In this document: one piece after another, positions 36,985 to 47,890 of the stretch
How positions within the stretch are numbered: position 1 is the first letter of the stretch
Layout of the letters: the number at the start of each line of letters is the position of its first letter
Source: Gordius sp. MW1
Lineage: Eukaryota; Nematomorpha; Gordioida; Gordea; Gordiidae
Direction: 5' to 3'
Assembly: GCA_964036665.1 (NCBI GenBank)
Contig: OZ038533.1
Location: 18,410,575-18,474,574, forward strand
DNA length: 64,000 nucleotides
The notes under the pieces: generated by a model
Seen by the model: only the letters and a program-made list of their open reading frames with translations
The model's database searches: none
What the model was told of the DNA's origin: nothing
Program-made: the position numbers and the translations under genes

Positions 36985-37332
36985 TAGTGATGGTGTAACG
37001 CTTAGCACCAGCACAGTAGCGCCTCCCATCTACATAGCATAGTCACGTGGAGGCGCTACAGTTATAACACAAAGTCACTTGGAGGCGCTAGAGCTATAGC
37101 ACATAGTCACATAAGAATAAGGCGCTAGAGCTATACCGTGGATAAAACGCTAGAGCTATACCGTGGCGCTAACATTGTTATAAAATTTATAGGTTAAATT
37201 AAAATTTATAACAACGTTAGTGCCACGCTATAACTCTAGCGCCTTATGTGACTATGTGCTATAACTGTAGCACCTCCACGTGACTATGTGCTATAACTGT
37301 GGCGCCTATCAAACGCAATTTCACCATCACTA
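36985..37332. mobile_element. Family H palindromic element with a perfect 8-bp TSD
   Basis: 348-bp near-palindrome beginning TAGTGATGGTG and ending CACCATCACTA. The 8-bp gttaattc stands at 36977-36984 and 37333-37340, identical. Each arm carries repeats of GGCGCTAGAGCTATA and CACATAGTCAC-type words. Fold-back, hAT-like. Confidence 0.85.
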
Positions 37333-37340
37333 GTTAATTC

Positions 37341-39637
37341 AATATTTTTATAATTATTAATTATACATGATTATTCTTAACAATTTTAACATCTTGTATA
37401 CCAACTCGAGCTTGGCTCGGGCTGTAATTATTCTATATTATAATGGGCCCTAACCATGTCCGGCTTTTAAGCCCGGACATGTATCCAATTTTTCTTGCTG
37501 ATGGTGTCGAAGGTAAAACAAAGATGGAATACTTAAATTTTGGACCTAATATTCATATGGACTTTGAAACTAGTTAAAGTGAATTTTGAAATAGAAATTA
37601 AACAAAAGAGTAACTGACTATCAAGTTCAAATGACAATGGGCAAGGAAATTTCAATTGCCGTTGACCCCTCCCCGTGTGAAGTTAGGAAATGTTAGTTAT
37701 GCCATTGTTATGAAGCTTTCTTAAGCAAAAGGGCGATTTATAATTCTAATCTATGGATTGCTGTTGTCCAATGGGCCTAAGTCATTTAATGGGACTACAC
37801 TTAAATTGATCTGTTTACCTCCTTTAACAATACTCCCGATCCCCCAGAATAGCTTTATCATGCTCCTCCATTTTCATTCCTATCGTTTCGTCTTGCTCAG
37901 AATTGGGAGGAGCGCTTTAAAATTTTAAAAGAACTTAATAAACGCTCATCTCCCTCAAAAATTTTAAATAGTTTTTTACTAAGACAATCAATCACCATTG
38001 CCATCGCTAAATCTAATTTTTATTCCCTGATGGATTCAATGCCCATTTTTAAGGAAGACGAAGAAATTACCTTTATATACAGTCGTGTAAATTATATTGC
38101 CAGCCAAAACATATTCTAAAAGCATCTTTAAACCTTATGTAATTTATAAAGAATTTATTAGGACTAATAAACGGAGATTGGCTAATTTCGTCTAATGGCT
38201 TGAAATAATTAGCCGTTAAAATCTAAGGCTTTATTAATCATGACATAAGCTACTACATATAAGTCACTTGCCATGCGTACATTCAAGACTTTTTCCCCGC
38301 ATCTTGTCCATGATATCAGCTTGGTCCATGGCTTAATGAGTGGAATAACAAATTTAAATTTTTCTTTGTAATGAAACATGTTTCTTGTGTAAAAATTTTT
38401 GTAAAAGTTGGCTTCACTATTCAAACTTTTTGACGCAAATTATTCAAATGCCGTTCTTCCCTCAGATGGCCTGCAGCAGTCTGCAACGATGAACATTTTG
38501 TAAAAGGCAAAAAGTTTATTGAAAGTTGCCTGGCTTAGGCCAATTCCCGTTATTTTCAAGATGTATCACAATTTTAGAAGGAAAAGAAAATCCTTTCGAA
38601 AACATAGAAGATTCATTTACTAGAATGGAACTTTTTATAAGCGAAGGACTAAAGAGGTTGCTCGCCGCAGCTATCACATCAACAAGAATAGCGAGAGGAA
38701 GATCTCAATGCAAATTATAGTGAACATATATTTCTTAGTTGATGTAAAACGTCCGTTTTCACCTTATAAATTATCATCAAACGACATAACTCTTTTATTG
38801 GGAATTAAAAATAACGATTGTCATCTACATTGCGAAGCAAATTAATATATGCCTATACAAAAAACGTATACTGGCATTGTTCCTTGTATAGAATCGGTGG
38901 GGTTGAATTTATAGTTGTTAAATTGCTAACTTGCTTCAACTCCAGACGCGAGCACGCACACTGAGTTGCTTAATATGCGCGTTAGCACAATATGTGCTCG
39001 CTGTTCGGTGCACTAGGCAGAACAGTAGCAAATAAAAATGCTCAAGGGCCGAGCAGAAACTTGAGCAGATGGTAGCTGGAGTTGAGGCAAGTTAGCAATT
39101 TAACAACTCTAGTTGAATTGATAAAATAGGTAGAGGGAAATGGAAGGCGATATTCGGGCAATTATAGCCCATTATCAGGAAAAAGGGTGGAGATTCACAC
39201 AAAAAAGGAATTAAAGTGATGGGTAAGATAGAAATGTTGATATATTAAAACATTGAAAATTGCAAATAGGTTAGAGGGAAAAATTAAAAATGGCAATTTT
39301 ATAAATTCAAACCGAGATTTTATACAGCAAATTTATCACATTGTTTAGTGCATAATATCATTAGCGTTGTTAATTATTTGCCATAAATATGTGCATTTTT
39401 GGGAGGGGATGATAAAATGTAAATAATAAAGAGAGGAATAAGAAACTATCAATTGTAATAAGTGAATTTAATGTTCACATACGCGAGCTATTTATGAACA
39501 AATATATCCGATTATTTGCGAAATAATATATACGATCAAATAAATTAACGATTCGTTTCTACGCATTTACATGCAAGAAATTAAAAAAGGTTATTTTAAA
39601 CCCTTAGAATGTTTGTTATTAGCGCCTAGAATCCGAC
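37341..39637. other. Unassigned region between fold-back elements
   Basis: Mixed AT-rich sequence. It contains one long open stretch (37853-38119, listed separately) and short frames near 38209-38424 (-) and 38526-38720 (+) that match nothing I know. A probable graveyard of old elements. Confidence 0.35.
37853..38119 (+). other. Open stretch of 88 codons, unknown, possibly a decayed element
   Basis: Bounded by TAG at 37850 and TAA at 38117-38119, with no Met at its start. The translation (FRLAQNWEERFKILKELNKR and onward, ending RVNYIASQNIF) has a charged, protein-like composition rather than that of AT-rich filler. No upstream or downstream frame connects to it. Could be gag- or transposase-derived, or an exon. 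Confidence 0.3.
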
Positions 39638-39645
39638 ATTTAAAC

Positions 39646-40064
39646 TAGGGGTTTGTCCCGAACCCAAACCCCTGAACCCGAAGCGGGTAAAACCCGATGT
39701 TTTACAGAACCCGAACCCAAACCCCCGATGAATACAAATAAGGGTTCGGGTTCGGGTTTTTAATTCAAAAATATATTGTGAATTGAATATCTCAGTTTTC
39801 TCTATCATGACAATGTAACAAAAACCATACGATTGTAATTTCAATATATTTATGTTTCCAGCATTTTTCATATTAATCGATACTAATTATCTCAAGAATT
39901 ATTTGTAAGTATTATATATATAATTGATATAATAAAATTTCTTGAACCCGAACCTGTACCCAAACCCGAACCCAATTCCTTAAACCCGAACACGAACCCG
40001 AACCCGATTTCAAAATTATGCCAAACTCGAACCCGATTTTATTTTGGCCGGGTTCAAACTCCTG
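39646..40064. mobile_element. Family I element with 8-bp TSD and CCCGAACC arrays
   Basis: 419-bp element, TAGGGGTTTGTCCCGAACCC to GGGTTCAAACTCCTG. Flanks atttaaac (39638-39645) and atataaac (40065-40072) agree at 7 of 8. Arrays of CCCGAACCCAAACCC lie inside both ends, with an AT-rich core. Confidence 0.78.
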
Positions 40065-40609
40065 ATATAAACATGACTTTCATAACACAGTTTGGGCTTA
40101 TTTAATTTGAAATTAATATGTTAAAACCTTGTAACAGGCTTATAATAGCATCGACATTATTACACTAACAGTTAATCGACTTATATCATAATTATTGAAA
40201 TTTTAATTAATTGAGTATAAAAATAAAGGCAATAATATAATAATTAACATACGAAGAAATTTAAAATATTAATTAGTTTGAAATATATTCATTAGTATGA
40301 AGCGATAAGTTTATTTGAGATATGGTCCAAGAGGAAGACTATCTCGCTCCAGGGAACCATCTTGCCCGGATGTCTCATCGTAGATTGCTAATTTAAAAAG
40401 TTTAAAACTTATAATCCATAAAATGATTATTTAATTGGTCTGCAATAATAATAGAATGTTAGTGAAAGTGTTTAATGATCACTTTGACTTTAAATTTAAA
40501 CTCATAGATATATTTATCTTCAACTAAATGTATGGCAAATACGCATAAAAGTTTGTATCACTTCCACGCCTTTTTGTATTATTTTATAATGTGCTCTTTA
40601 ACATATCAT

Positions 40610-41327
40610 TAGAGCCCTGCAAAATGAAAATTTTTCTGCCCGAACCCGGCCCGAGCCCGACGTCTCAGTTTTTGCCCGAGCCCGGCCCGAGCCCGAATTT
40701 TTTATTTTTGGCCCGACCCGAGCCCGACCCAATTATTCAAATAGAAAATGTTAAAAGTTATCTTAAAATTTTTGAAAATTATTTCACCATATAAATACAT
40801 AAAGCACTAAATTGTTACTACTCGTAATTTACAACTAGGATACGTTTGATATAAAATTTTCATTTTCATTCGCTACAATTTATTCAGCATATAATTTAAA
40901 ACTGGAAATCTAAATTTATAAAATATTTTTTATCTAACAGTTCCAAGTTAAAAACTTATAAAAATATTTCCTTATTTTATTTCGCAAGTAACAGCTACGT
41001 GAATATATTTAAATATTAGAATAAGATTTGCAATTTAGGTCAAAGTATTATAATAGACAGGGGGAAATGCTGAAGCTTGGAAGCTATATTATGTATGGTG
41101 TACGAAGATAATTATTTAATATCGAGTTGAGTTTGTTTAAATCATATTCAGTAAAAATTTAGTTCGTTTTAGTCGATTAGGGAAGGGCTCGGCACTCGGA
41201 TCGGGCCGCCTCATCAGGCCCGACTCGAGCCCCAATTTTTTATTACACTTTGCCCGAGCCCGGCACGAAGCCCGATCGGGCCGGGCTCGGGCCGGGTTGG
41301 GCTTCGAGCGGCCCGTGCAGGTCTCTA
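40610..41327. mobile_element. Family E element with a perfect 8-bp TSD
   Basis: 718-bp element, TAGAGCCCTGCAAAATG to CCCGTGCAGGTCTCTA. Flanks catatcat at 40602-40609 and 41328-41335 are identical. GCCCGAGCCCG arrays sit inside both ends; the core is AT-rich and non-coding. Confidence 0.85.
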
Positions 41328-41646
41328 CATATCATAATATAATATATACAAATATATTAATTCATTTAAATTTTAATAAATTGTAGACTCTATTTTAACG
41401 GTAAACATTTAATGCGTGCCGCATTTTATTAGAAAACTATTGATTAGATCTATTCTTTAACCTTATTCTTTTACAAAGTTAAATAAGGTAATGATCAATT
41501 GATTACTTTATATTATTGCATCATTTGCAAAAACACAAAATTATTTTAAATCCTAAAATATGCCATCCGATAAAATTTGGCATAATGCTATTGGCAAAAT
41601 TAGCTAACATTGTGCAGCTTATTAAGGTCATTATATATATTTTTAC

Positions 41647-42263
41647 CATAGATTAGATAGACTGCCCATTAACTTTAAATAAGTGTACCAATTTTCCGCC
41701 ATTTTGAAATGTGCGCAAATAAGGGAAGGACATATATATAATAGTAATTAATATGTTAATATAACGAAGTTGAACTAGTTAAACATTGAAACAGCATTTT
41801 AAAATACATATTATTTACTAAATTCATTAAAATCCACAAAAAAACTGTGATGATGTAATGTTAAGACATTTAGTGCCATCTGCGTTTTATTAAATAGTCA
41901 TCGATTAACATTCTTTTCTATTTATTAACTAATGAGGAAGGTAAAGTCACTTTTATGTTTCAACAATGGGAAACACTGCAGAAAGACATGGGATATAGTT
42001 ATATTCAAAATGGTGGATTTAATGGTACACATATGACATGAGCAGTTTATGTAGGAGTGTTGTAAAAACGGCTGGGTTTTGTTTGGTCGCATTTGGTTCA
42101 ACTAAGACTAACGATCGCTTGTGGTCTGTTCTTCAAATTTAGACTAAGCCTAGTTAGCACAATTAAAAAAAAACAGACCAAAAAATGTCCGTTTATGCTT
42201 AGTCGACTAAAGCCAAAGGACGACCAAACAAAGCCCAGCCCTCTTTGCAACACTACTTCTATG
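41647..42263. mobile_element. Family B element carrying a nested family A insertion, perfect 8-bp TSD
   Basis: CATAGATTAGATAGACTGCC at left and ACTTCTATG at right, flanked by atttttac at 41639-41646 and 42264-42271, identical. The right terminal repeat is split after GAGCAGTTTATGTA by a family A element (42055-42255). Its right edge touches the donor of a Kunitz exon (exon end 42272). Confidence 0.82.
42055..42255. mobile_element. Family A MITE nested inside a family B element
   Basis: GAGTGTTGTAAAAACGGCTG at left and TCTTTGCAACACTA at right, inside the right terminal repeat of the family B copy. The insertion is therefore younger than that copy. Confidence 0.75.
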
Positions 42264-42271
42264 ATTTTTAC

Positions 42272-42433
42272 CTCCACTACATGCTGCCAAGCATGAATTT
42301 CGGGTTCTAAAGTTGTTTCCATTGTTATTGTGTCCACGATATGAGAATAGATGACAATTTTTCGTGAAGACATTATAAAAATGTCTGATGAAATTGCCCG
42401 TTCCAGATCCAACTTCCACTGCCTTATAGCAAG
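42272..42433 (-). other. Kunitz domain exon 4, lacking Cys2 and Cys4
   Basis: CYKAVEVGSGTGNFIRHFY, then NCHLFSYRGHNNNGNNF and SCLAAC. Cys1, 3, 5 and 6 remain; Cys2 is Gly and Cys4 is His. In BPTI, Cys2 and Cys4 form the 14-38 bond, so exactly one disulfide is lost and the two structural bonds are kept. Confidence 0.75.
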
Positions 42434-45400
42434 CTTAAAATAATTTTAACATTTATTATATTTATAATCCTTCAGTTTTCGAGAAAAGTTTAATGTCGCT
42501 ATAGTAATTTACATTAGATTAAACTAAAAATAAAAAATGATTATAAATACGTTTAAAAAATCGAGCAAGTTTGAATTTTATCTAAGCGAATCCGATTTTT
42601 GAATAAATCTACATATCTTTTTTATTTTTACCAATTCGCTTACATAAAATCCTTAATAATCATCACGAGTAATAGCATAAGCTTTGACCGGATAATGAGG
42701 GGGGGGGGCAAATAATATTTTTTATATTTTGGCCAAAAGTCCTTAAGTTTTTTTTAAATTAGGATGGTAGCTGCCCCACCCTGCCTATTCTTAGTAGTAT
42801 AATTTTCCTACACAATATATGCAGATGTCATAAAATTATCCATAATATTAGAATCAATATATTATTAAAACAAATACCTCCCATGCACCTATCTTGACAT
42901 TGTCGTTTTGTATCAAAATTGTTTCCATTATTGCCACATCCGGTGTATATAAATTTTTGACATTTCTCTGACGTTATATTATAGAACCAACGCGCGGAAT
43001 ACCCAAAACAATTACCCTTGATCAATGGTAACAAGCATATTTCTAAAAAGATGATATAAACAAAGACTATAATTTTTATTCCGTGCATTTAAAAACGTAT
43101 GAACTTTCACCTTTGAGAGGATTTGCGATTTTCAAACTTAACTAATAACACAGGTCTACAAAAAAATATATCCCGCAATCTTACCAATGATTCTGATAAA
43201 GAATTTTGTGCTGAAAAATAATATGTTTTTAGTTTTTTTCTACGATTACCAGTTTTTTAGATATACCAGGTTAAAGGTGCCAAAAATGTCCTTTTTAAAC
43301 TTGTTTGAGGCTATATTGTCACGGTATTTTTAATATTTAGTGAAAAAGAGTAATATATTCATGTAGATTAAAGTTTTATCTATAGGTCCATTCTTTTATT
43401 TTTTATATCACCCTTAAACTCAAATTTATACTCGTTTGTGTAAACCACTTCTCCTTATCAAAATTCGTCCCACTATGTCTGGAAAAAGAAGTTCATTCGA
43501 GTTCATACTGCGTACGCGATGTTTACTAACACATATCTCTCTCCCTTCACCTACTCTCCTCCCTTTCTCCTCCATTCCCGCCCCCTTCATGAGTGCTTGG
43601 CTAGATATGGGGGCGGGAGTGTAAAAGATGGAGAATGTGAGAGAGAGATGTGTTAGAAAACAGCGCGTGTGTAGTATGAACTCTAATGAACTCCTTTTTC
43701 CAGACATAGTGGGACGAATTTTGATAAGGAGAAGGGGTTTACGCACACGCGTATAAATTTGATTATAAGGGAGATATAAAAAAAAATAAAAAAATGGACC
43801 AATAGATGAAACTTTAATCTACATGAATATATTACTATTTTTCGCTAAATATTAAAAATGCCGTGGCAATATAGCCTTAAAAAGGCTTAAAAAGGGCACT
43901 TTTGGCATTTTTAACCTCGAATATCTAAAAAACTGATAATCGTAGAAAAAACTTAAAACATATTATTTTTCAGCGCAAAATTCTCTATCAGGATCAGAGG
44001 TCAGATTTGTTAGGAATTTTCTGCCCGAACCCGGCCCGGTTCAATTCTCTAACCTCATTGCCCGCCCGAGCCCGCACGAACCCTTCTGGTGTCCGCCCGA
44101 GCCCGCCCGAAACATTAATGCTGCCCGAAATGCCCGGCCCGAAATATTAAATTTGCCTGTTAGGCCCGAAATTTTGCGACCTAAAATTCTTTCAATATTT
44201 AAAAGTCGAATGATTTTTTCAAATGAAACTTTTGTACTTTAATTTTAATCCTAATTGGTCAAAAAACGTAGTATTTGGTCTTTCTTTGATATTTGAGCTT
44301 AGCGATAGCGATGAGTGATAAGGGAATAATAAAGGCAAATTGGAGAAGCCTTGTTAAATCATCTGTTAAAAAATTAAATGATATTAGAATAAAATTTAAC
44401 ACTTTCAGGCGTTGTATCAATTTGGGCGTGACGATTTTGTACTAAGTATAGACGGCACATGCGAATTACGAACAATGAAAGGGCTTCATAAACATAAATA
44501 TTTTAATCCTTTCCATAACCTAGCTAGGGACTTGATGGAAATAAAGGGGTTCTGGCAAAAATTGTAAAAATAACTTGGGGACGGATGGCGATTTTGTAGC
44601 ATTTTCATATGCAATTTAATGAAAAGTAACAAAAAAATACACTATCTAAAAAATCTCATTAAGCCCGAATTGCCCGAACCCTATCTTCTTCTTGCCCGCC
44701 CGAGCCCGCCCGAAAATAAAAATTTAGGACAGTTGCCCGGCCCGGCCCGGCCCATTGTTCGGGCAGCGGGCCGGGCCGGGCAATCTGATCTCTGATCAGG
44801 ATTATTGATCGGATTGCGGGATACAATCACAAAGTCAATATTTGTAGAGCTGCATAATTTAGCTTGCCTAAAATTATTTTTAGTTGTATTTTAGTGCAAA
44901 CAACTAGGGGTTTAATAGTGTAGTCTTTGTTAGGTAGTGTTATAAAAACGGTTGAGTTTTGTTTGGTCGACCTTTGGTTTTAGTCGACTTTTGGCTATTT
45001 TTCTTAGTCGCATAAACAGACTTAAGGTTTTACGCCCAAACATTTGGTCTGTTTATGTTTAATCGACTAAAATTAAGGGTTGACAAAACAAAACCCAGCC
45101 CTTTTTACAACACTGCTGTTAGGTAATCAACGCCTACCCATTTTTCTATTAAATCGATGGTTCTCTTACAATTGTCTTTAAGCCTAGGAAAAACTACAAT
45201 GAGCAAAAAAATGGCATATCATTGAATATTTTAAAAAAACTTTATAAAGCCACAAGGTGACTAAATTTCATGCCCGATCCAATTCAAAAAAATTTTAAGA
45301 GATTTGCCGTATTATATCTCCAATAAAGCCTAGTGACTTTTGTATAAAATTGGACAGAATTAAATTTTTTAGTCTATTTTCTAAACAGTTATTGCAAATA

Positions 45401-46756
45401 GTTCAAATGATTTTTGAAAAAATAGAAATTTGAAATAAAATTATAGTCGTTTTAGTTCACTGCATAACAATGTATCAAACAGACAGAATATTGCTTAATT
45501 TATATATACCTGTTTAAGTATTGTCTGTGTCTAACATTGTTAGTGTCGATACTTAAATAAGGCTAACAAATAATTAATTGAACAGCCCATCCTCCCGTCC
45601 TTTTAAAGTAGGATTTTTTATAAAAATACCCTAAAGTTATGTTTAAACAAGGCTTGAACGCGTAATTTCGATTACTAAACTGCAAGACAAATTAGTAAAA
45701 ATTCACGATATTTACTATCTCCGCAATTGAACATGCATTGTCCCTTGCTAGGAAAATTATTTCCAACGTTTCCACATTTAGTAAAGGCGAATTTTTTGCA
45801 CATGTGATAATTGTAGTCATAAAACCAACGATCCATTTTCAATCCACACCTACCCGCAAAAGGAGTTTGATTACAAATCCCCGGTTCTGAAAAATGTTTA
45901 TAAAATAGAATATAATTCATTGTCTTTAAGGTATTAAGGATAATAGTCAATATTAAAAATAATAATGTTTCTTGATTGTTTAAAGGGAAATTTTTACGTT
46001 GTGTCGTTAATTTCAAATTTGTTAACTGGACATGGATGTACCGGGGAAGAGAGGAAGAGGACGACCTCGTGTCACGTGGAAAGGACACGTCGATAAGGTT
46101 ATGAAACAAAATAGATTAGTCAAGACATGGCACTCACCAGGTCAAGATGGAAGAAACTCATTAAAACAAACCCCGCGACTATGGGACCAAATAACTGATA
46201 AGGAAGAAGATTTTCTTAAGAGCGATAATTATTAATCTTAATCTCCTTCCAAATCCGACAGTACCTCCAGGCCGTTAGACACTTAACTTTAAAAATGAGC
46301 TATTTAATTGATAAACTAATTTTTAGTATGTAAATAAAAATTATGCTTTTCACAAGGACGTAGCCAGCAATGGGATTAGAAGGGGGGGGGGGCAAAATAA
46401 TTATTTTAAAATTTAGGTATAATTTAAATAAATTTCAACAAATTTTTTGATTTAGAGGGGTGCAGCCGCCCCTCCCTGCTTCCCCCCCCCCTTGGCTACG
46501 CCCATGGCTTTATATACATAACTTTTATGATAACGCTTTGTAAAATTTTAAAAGTAAAAATAGGTATTTTTATAACTTTTTGCACATTGCGATTGGCACG
46601 ATTGCATCGTGGGGAAATTATTTGCGTTTCCCTCGCATCCACCAAACTGAAATTCCTTACAACTTTCCGTCATTTTATCGTAGTGAAACCGCGTGAGATT
46701 ACGGTTACAACTTCCTCGATTTTTTCGCAAATAACAAACATCCCAATCAGTAATGT
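42272..46756 (-). CDS. Multi-Kunitz (BPTI-type) protein gene, four exons seen, both ends unresolved
   Basis: Four single-domain exons on the - strand, all phase 1-1: 46756-46577, 45886-45716, 43042-42878 and 42433-42272. Each splices to the next in frame, so the product would be a chain of Kunitz domains. Such proteins are typically secreted and inhibit serine proteases or block channels. The first three have the C-x8-C-x15-C-x7-C-x12-C-x3-C spacing and the GNxNNF signature; the fourth lacks two Cys. The residues after Cys2 (P1 in BPTI) are Asn, Gly and Phe in the first three, not Lys or Arg, so trypsin inhibition is unlikely. No signal peptide exon and no terminal exon was found. One gene, rather than several genes, is inference from phase and strand. 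The introns hold a fold-back element and LINE remains. Confidence 0.75.
42878..43042 (-). other. Kunitz domain exon 3
   Basis: ICLLPLIKGNCFGYSARWFY, then KCQKFIYTGCGNNGNNF and QCQDRC: six Cys, P1 Phe, as in some chymotrypsin- or elastase-directed inhibitors. Acceptor CTTTTTAG and donor G|GTATTT. An upstream in-frame Met-rich hydrophobic run (43088-43043) looks signal-like but would need the intron retained. Confidence 0.82.
43169..44823. mobile_element. Large fold-back element split by a family D insertion
   Basis: Two arms of about 400 bp, inverted: 43169 to about 43570 and about 43600 to 43994 plus 44803-44823. Outer ends are TATCCCGCAATC and its complement GATTGCGGGATA. The arms share long stretches such as CCAGACATAGTGGGACGAAT and CAGCRCAAAATTCT. 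The spacer is only about 30 bp. The right arm is interrupted by the family D element. No coding capacity seen, and no clear duplication at the outer ends. Confidence 0.75.
43995..44794. mobile_element. Family D hAT-like element with a perfect 8-bp TSD, nested in the fold-back
   Basis: 800-bp element, CAGAGGTCAGATTTGTTAGG to GGGCAATCTGATCTCTG, opposite in orientation to the copy at 4936 and alignable along its whole length. Flanks atcaggat at 43987-43994 and 44795-44802 are identical. GCCCGA/GGCCCG arrays at both ends. Confidence 0.88.
44935..45115. mobile_element. Family A MITE with 8-bp TSD
   Basis: 181-bp copy, TAGTGTTATAAAAACGGTTG to CCCTTTTTACAACACTG. Flanks ttgttagg (44927-44934) and ctgttagg (45116-45123) agree at 7 of 8. 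Confidence 0.8.
45716..45886 (-). other. Kunitz domain exon 2
   Basis: ICNQTPFAGRCGLKMDRWFY, then MCKKFAFTKCGNVGNNF and QCMFNC: six Cys, P1 Gly. Acceptor TTTTTCAG and donor A|GTAAAT are both good. Confidence 0.82.
46020..46235 (+). pseudogene. LINE 3'-terminal coding fragment
   Basis: The frame MDVPGKRGRGRPRVTWKGHV, then DQITDKEEDF, matches the conserved tail of many animal non-LTR reverse transcriptases (GKR-x-RGRP-x-x-W motif). Only the last ~65 codons remain. It lies in a Kunitz-gene intron on the opposite strand. Confidence 0.6.
46353..46506 (+). mobile_element. Family C MITE
   Basis: CAAGGACGTAGCCAGCAATG to TTGGCTACGCCCATG. Flanks gcttttca and gctttata agree at 6 of 8. In a Kunitz-gene intron. 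Confidence 0.68.
46577..46756 (-). other. Kunitz domain exon 1
   Basis: VCYLRKNRGSCNRNLTRF, then ESCKEFQFGGCEGNANNF and QSCQSQC: six Cys in canonical spacing, P1 Asn. The acceptor at 46757-46758 has a poor pyrimidine tract; the donor is A|GTTATA. Confidence 0.75.
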
Positions 46757-47890
46757 CTACGGTAATTTAAAATGTAACTTAAAGAGTATCCAAAATATAG
46801 TTGTTTGGCTATTTGTGTTTAAATACATCCCCATGTCAGTTTAGTCTCTTAAATAGGTGTATTAGTAATTGTAATATTAATTACAAAGGTGTCTTGATTA
46901 TTATTCATATTACGAAAAATATTATCGATAATGAATAAAGTTTTCAACAATACAGTAAAACTGTATATAAAATTCCACAATATAGGCGTTTATAACCAAA
47001 ATTGAAAATACTATTATCAAGTTAAAAATGCTATAGGCTCAATTTATTAGAATTTAATAACTGTTTCATTTAGATTTGAAATATATATATAACATAATGT
47101 TTGGCTTTTACTTTTATCTCTTGAAGCCGGAACATTTAATTTAAGATGGATAGCTATTGAATTATAAAAAAGAGTAAGAAGGAATACAATTGTTAGCATT
47201 ATACAATAGAATTTTAACAATTAATTTTAAAACAGTCACTCTATTGATCGATTTCTAACTATGTTTACAATATATAGACACAATAGTTGAATTTTTATAC
47301 TAGCTATTTAATCTTTTTTTTGTTGACAGCTAAGGTGTTTTTTGACTGCTAATTGCATGTTGTAATAAAAGTATATATAATTACTAATATTACTAGGAAA
47401 TTCTCTAACAATTGATGCAGCAAGCCCCGTTTAAAACAAATTATTTTTTTGAATGAACGATGTGATAAAAAAGAACACCTATATCTTGTTTTGCGAGCTG
47501 TCAATATAATTTTTTAATAAATGCTGATTTTAGAACTATAAAAAGGTAAAATAATTTATATAATGAATTAAAATCTTAAAAAATGTACTGATGATCTAAA
47601 TGACTGAAACATAAACAATATACTAGTACCATCGACATTTATCACCTGATCTAAAACAATTAAGATTCCTTCTGATATTCTAAATTTAATCGTAATCATG
47701 TTTCATAATTACTGAATTTGGTTATTTATTGATATATGAGAACAACGAAACAATACACAACAAAAAAGAGCAACCGAACAAAAGGGTAAATCTCAAATAC
47801 GTAACGAATCGATATTCTCGTTTGGAATAAATATTAAAATACAATATTCAGATATATAACATGTGTCCTCCTTTTCATTTTGGTTTTAAA
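46757..47890. other. Unassigned AT-rich region upstream of the first Kunitz exon
   Basis: No supported exon. A signal-peptide exon for the Kunitz gene would be expected here or across the Gypsy remnant, but I could not identify one. Confidence 0.35.

Noticed and set aside
42098-42419. Minus-strand frames extending the Kunitz exon to 42098
   Set aside because: Beyond the donor at 42271 they read into nested family A and B elements.
43426-43746. Pair of similar frames on opposite strands
   Set aside because: They are the same sequence read from the two arms of the fold-back element.
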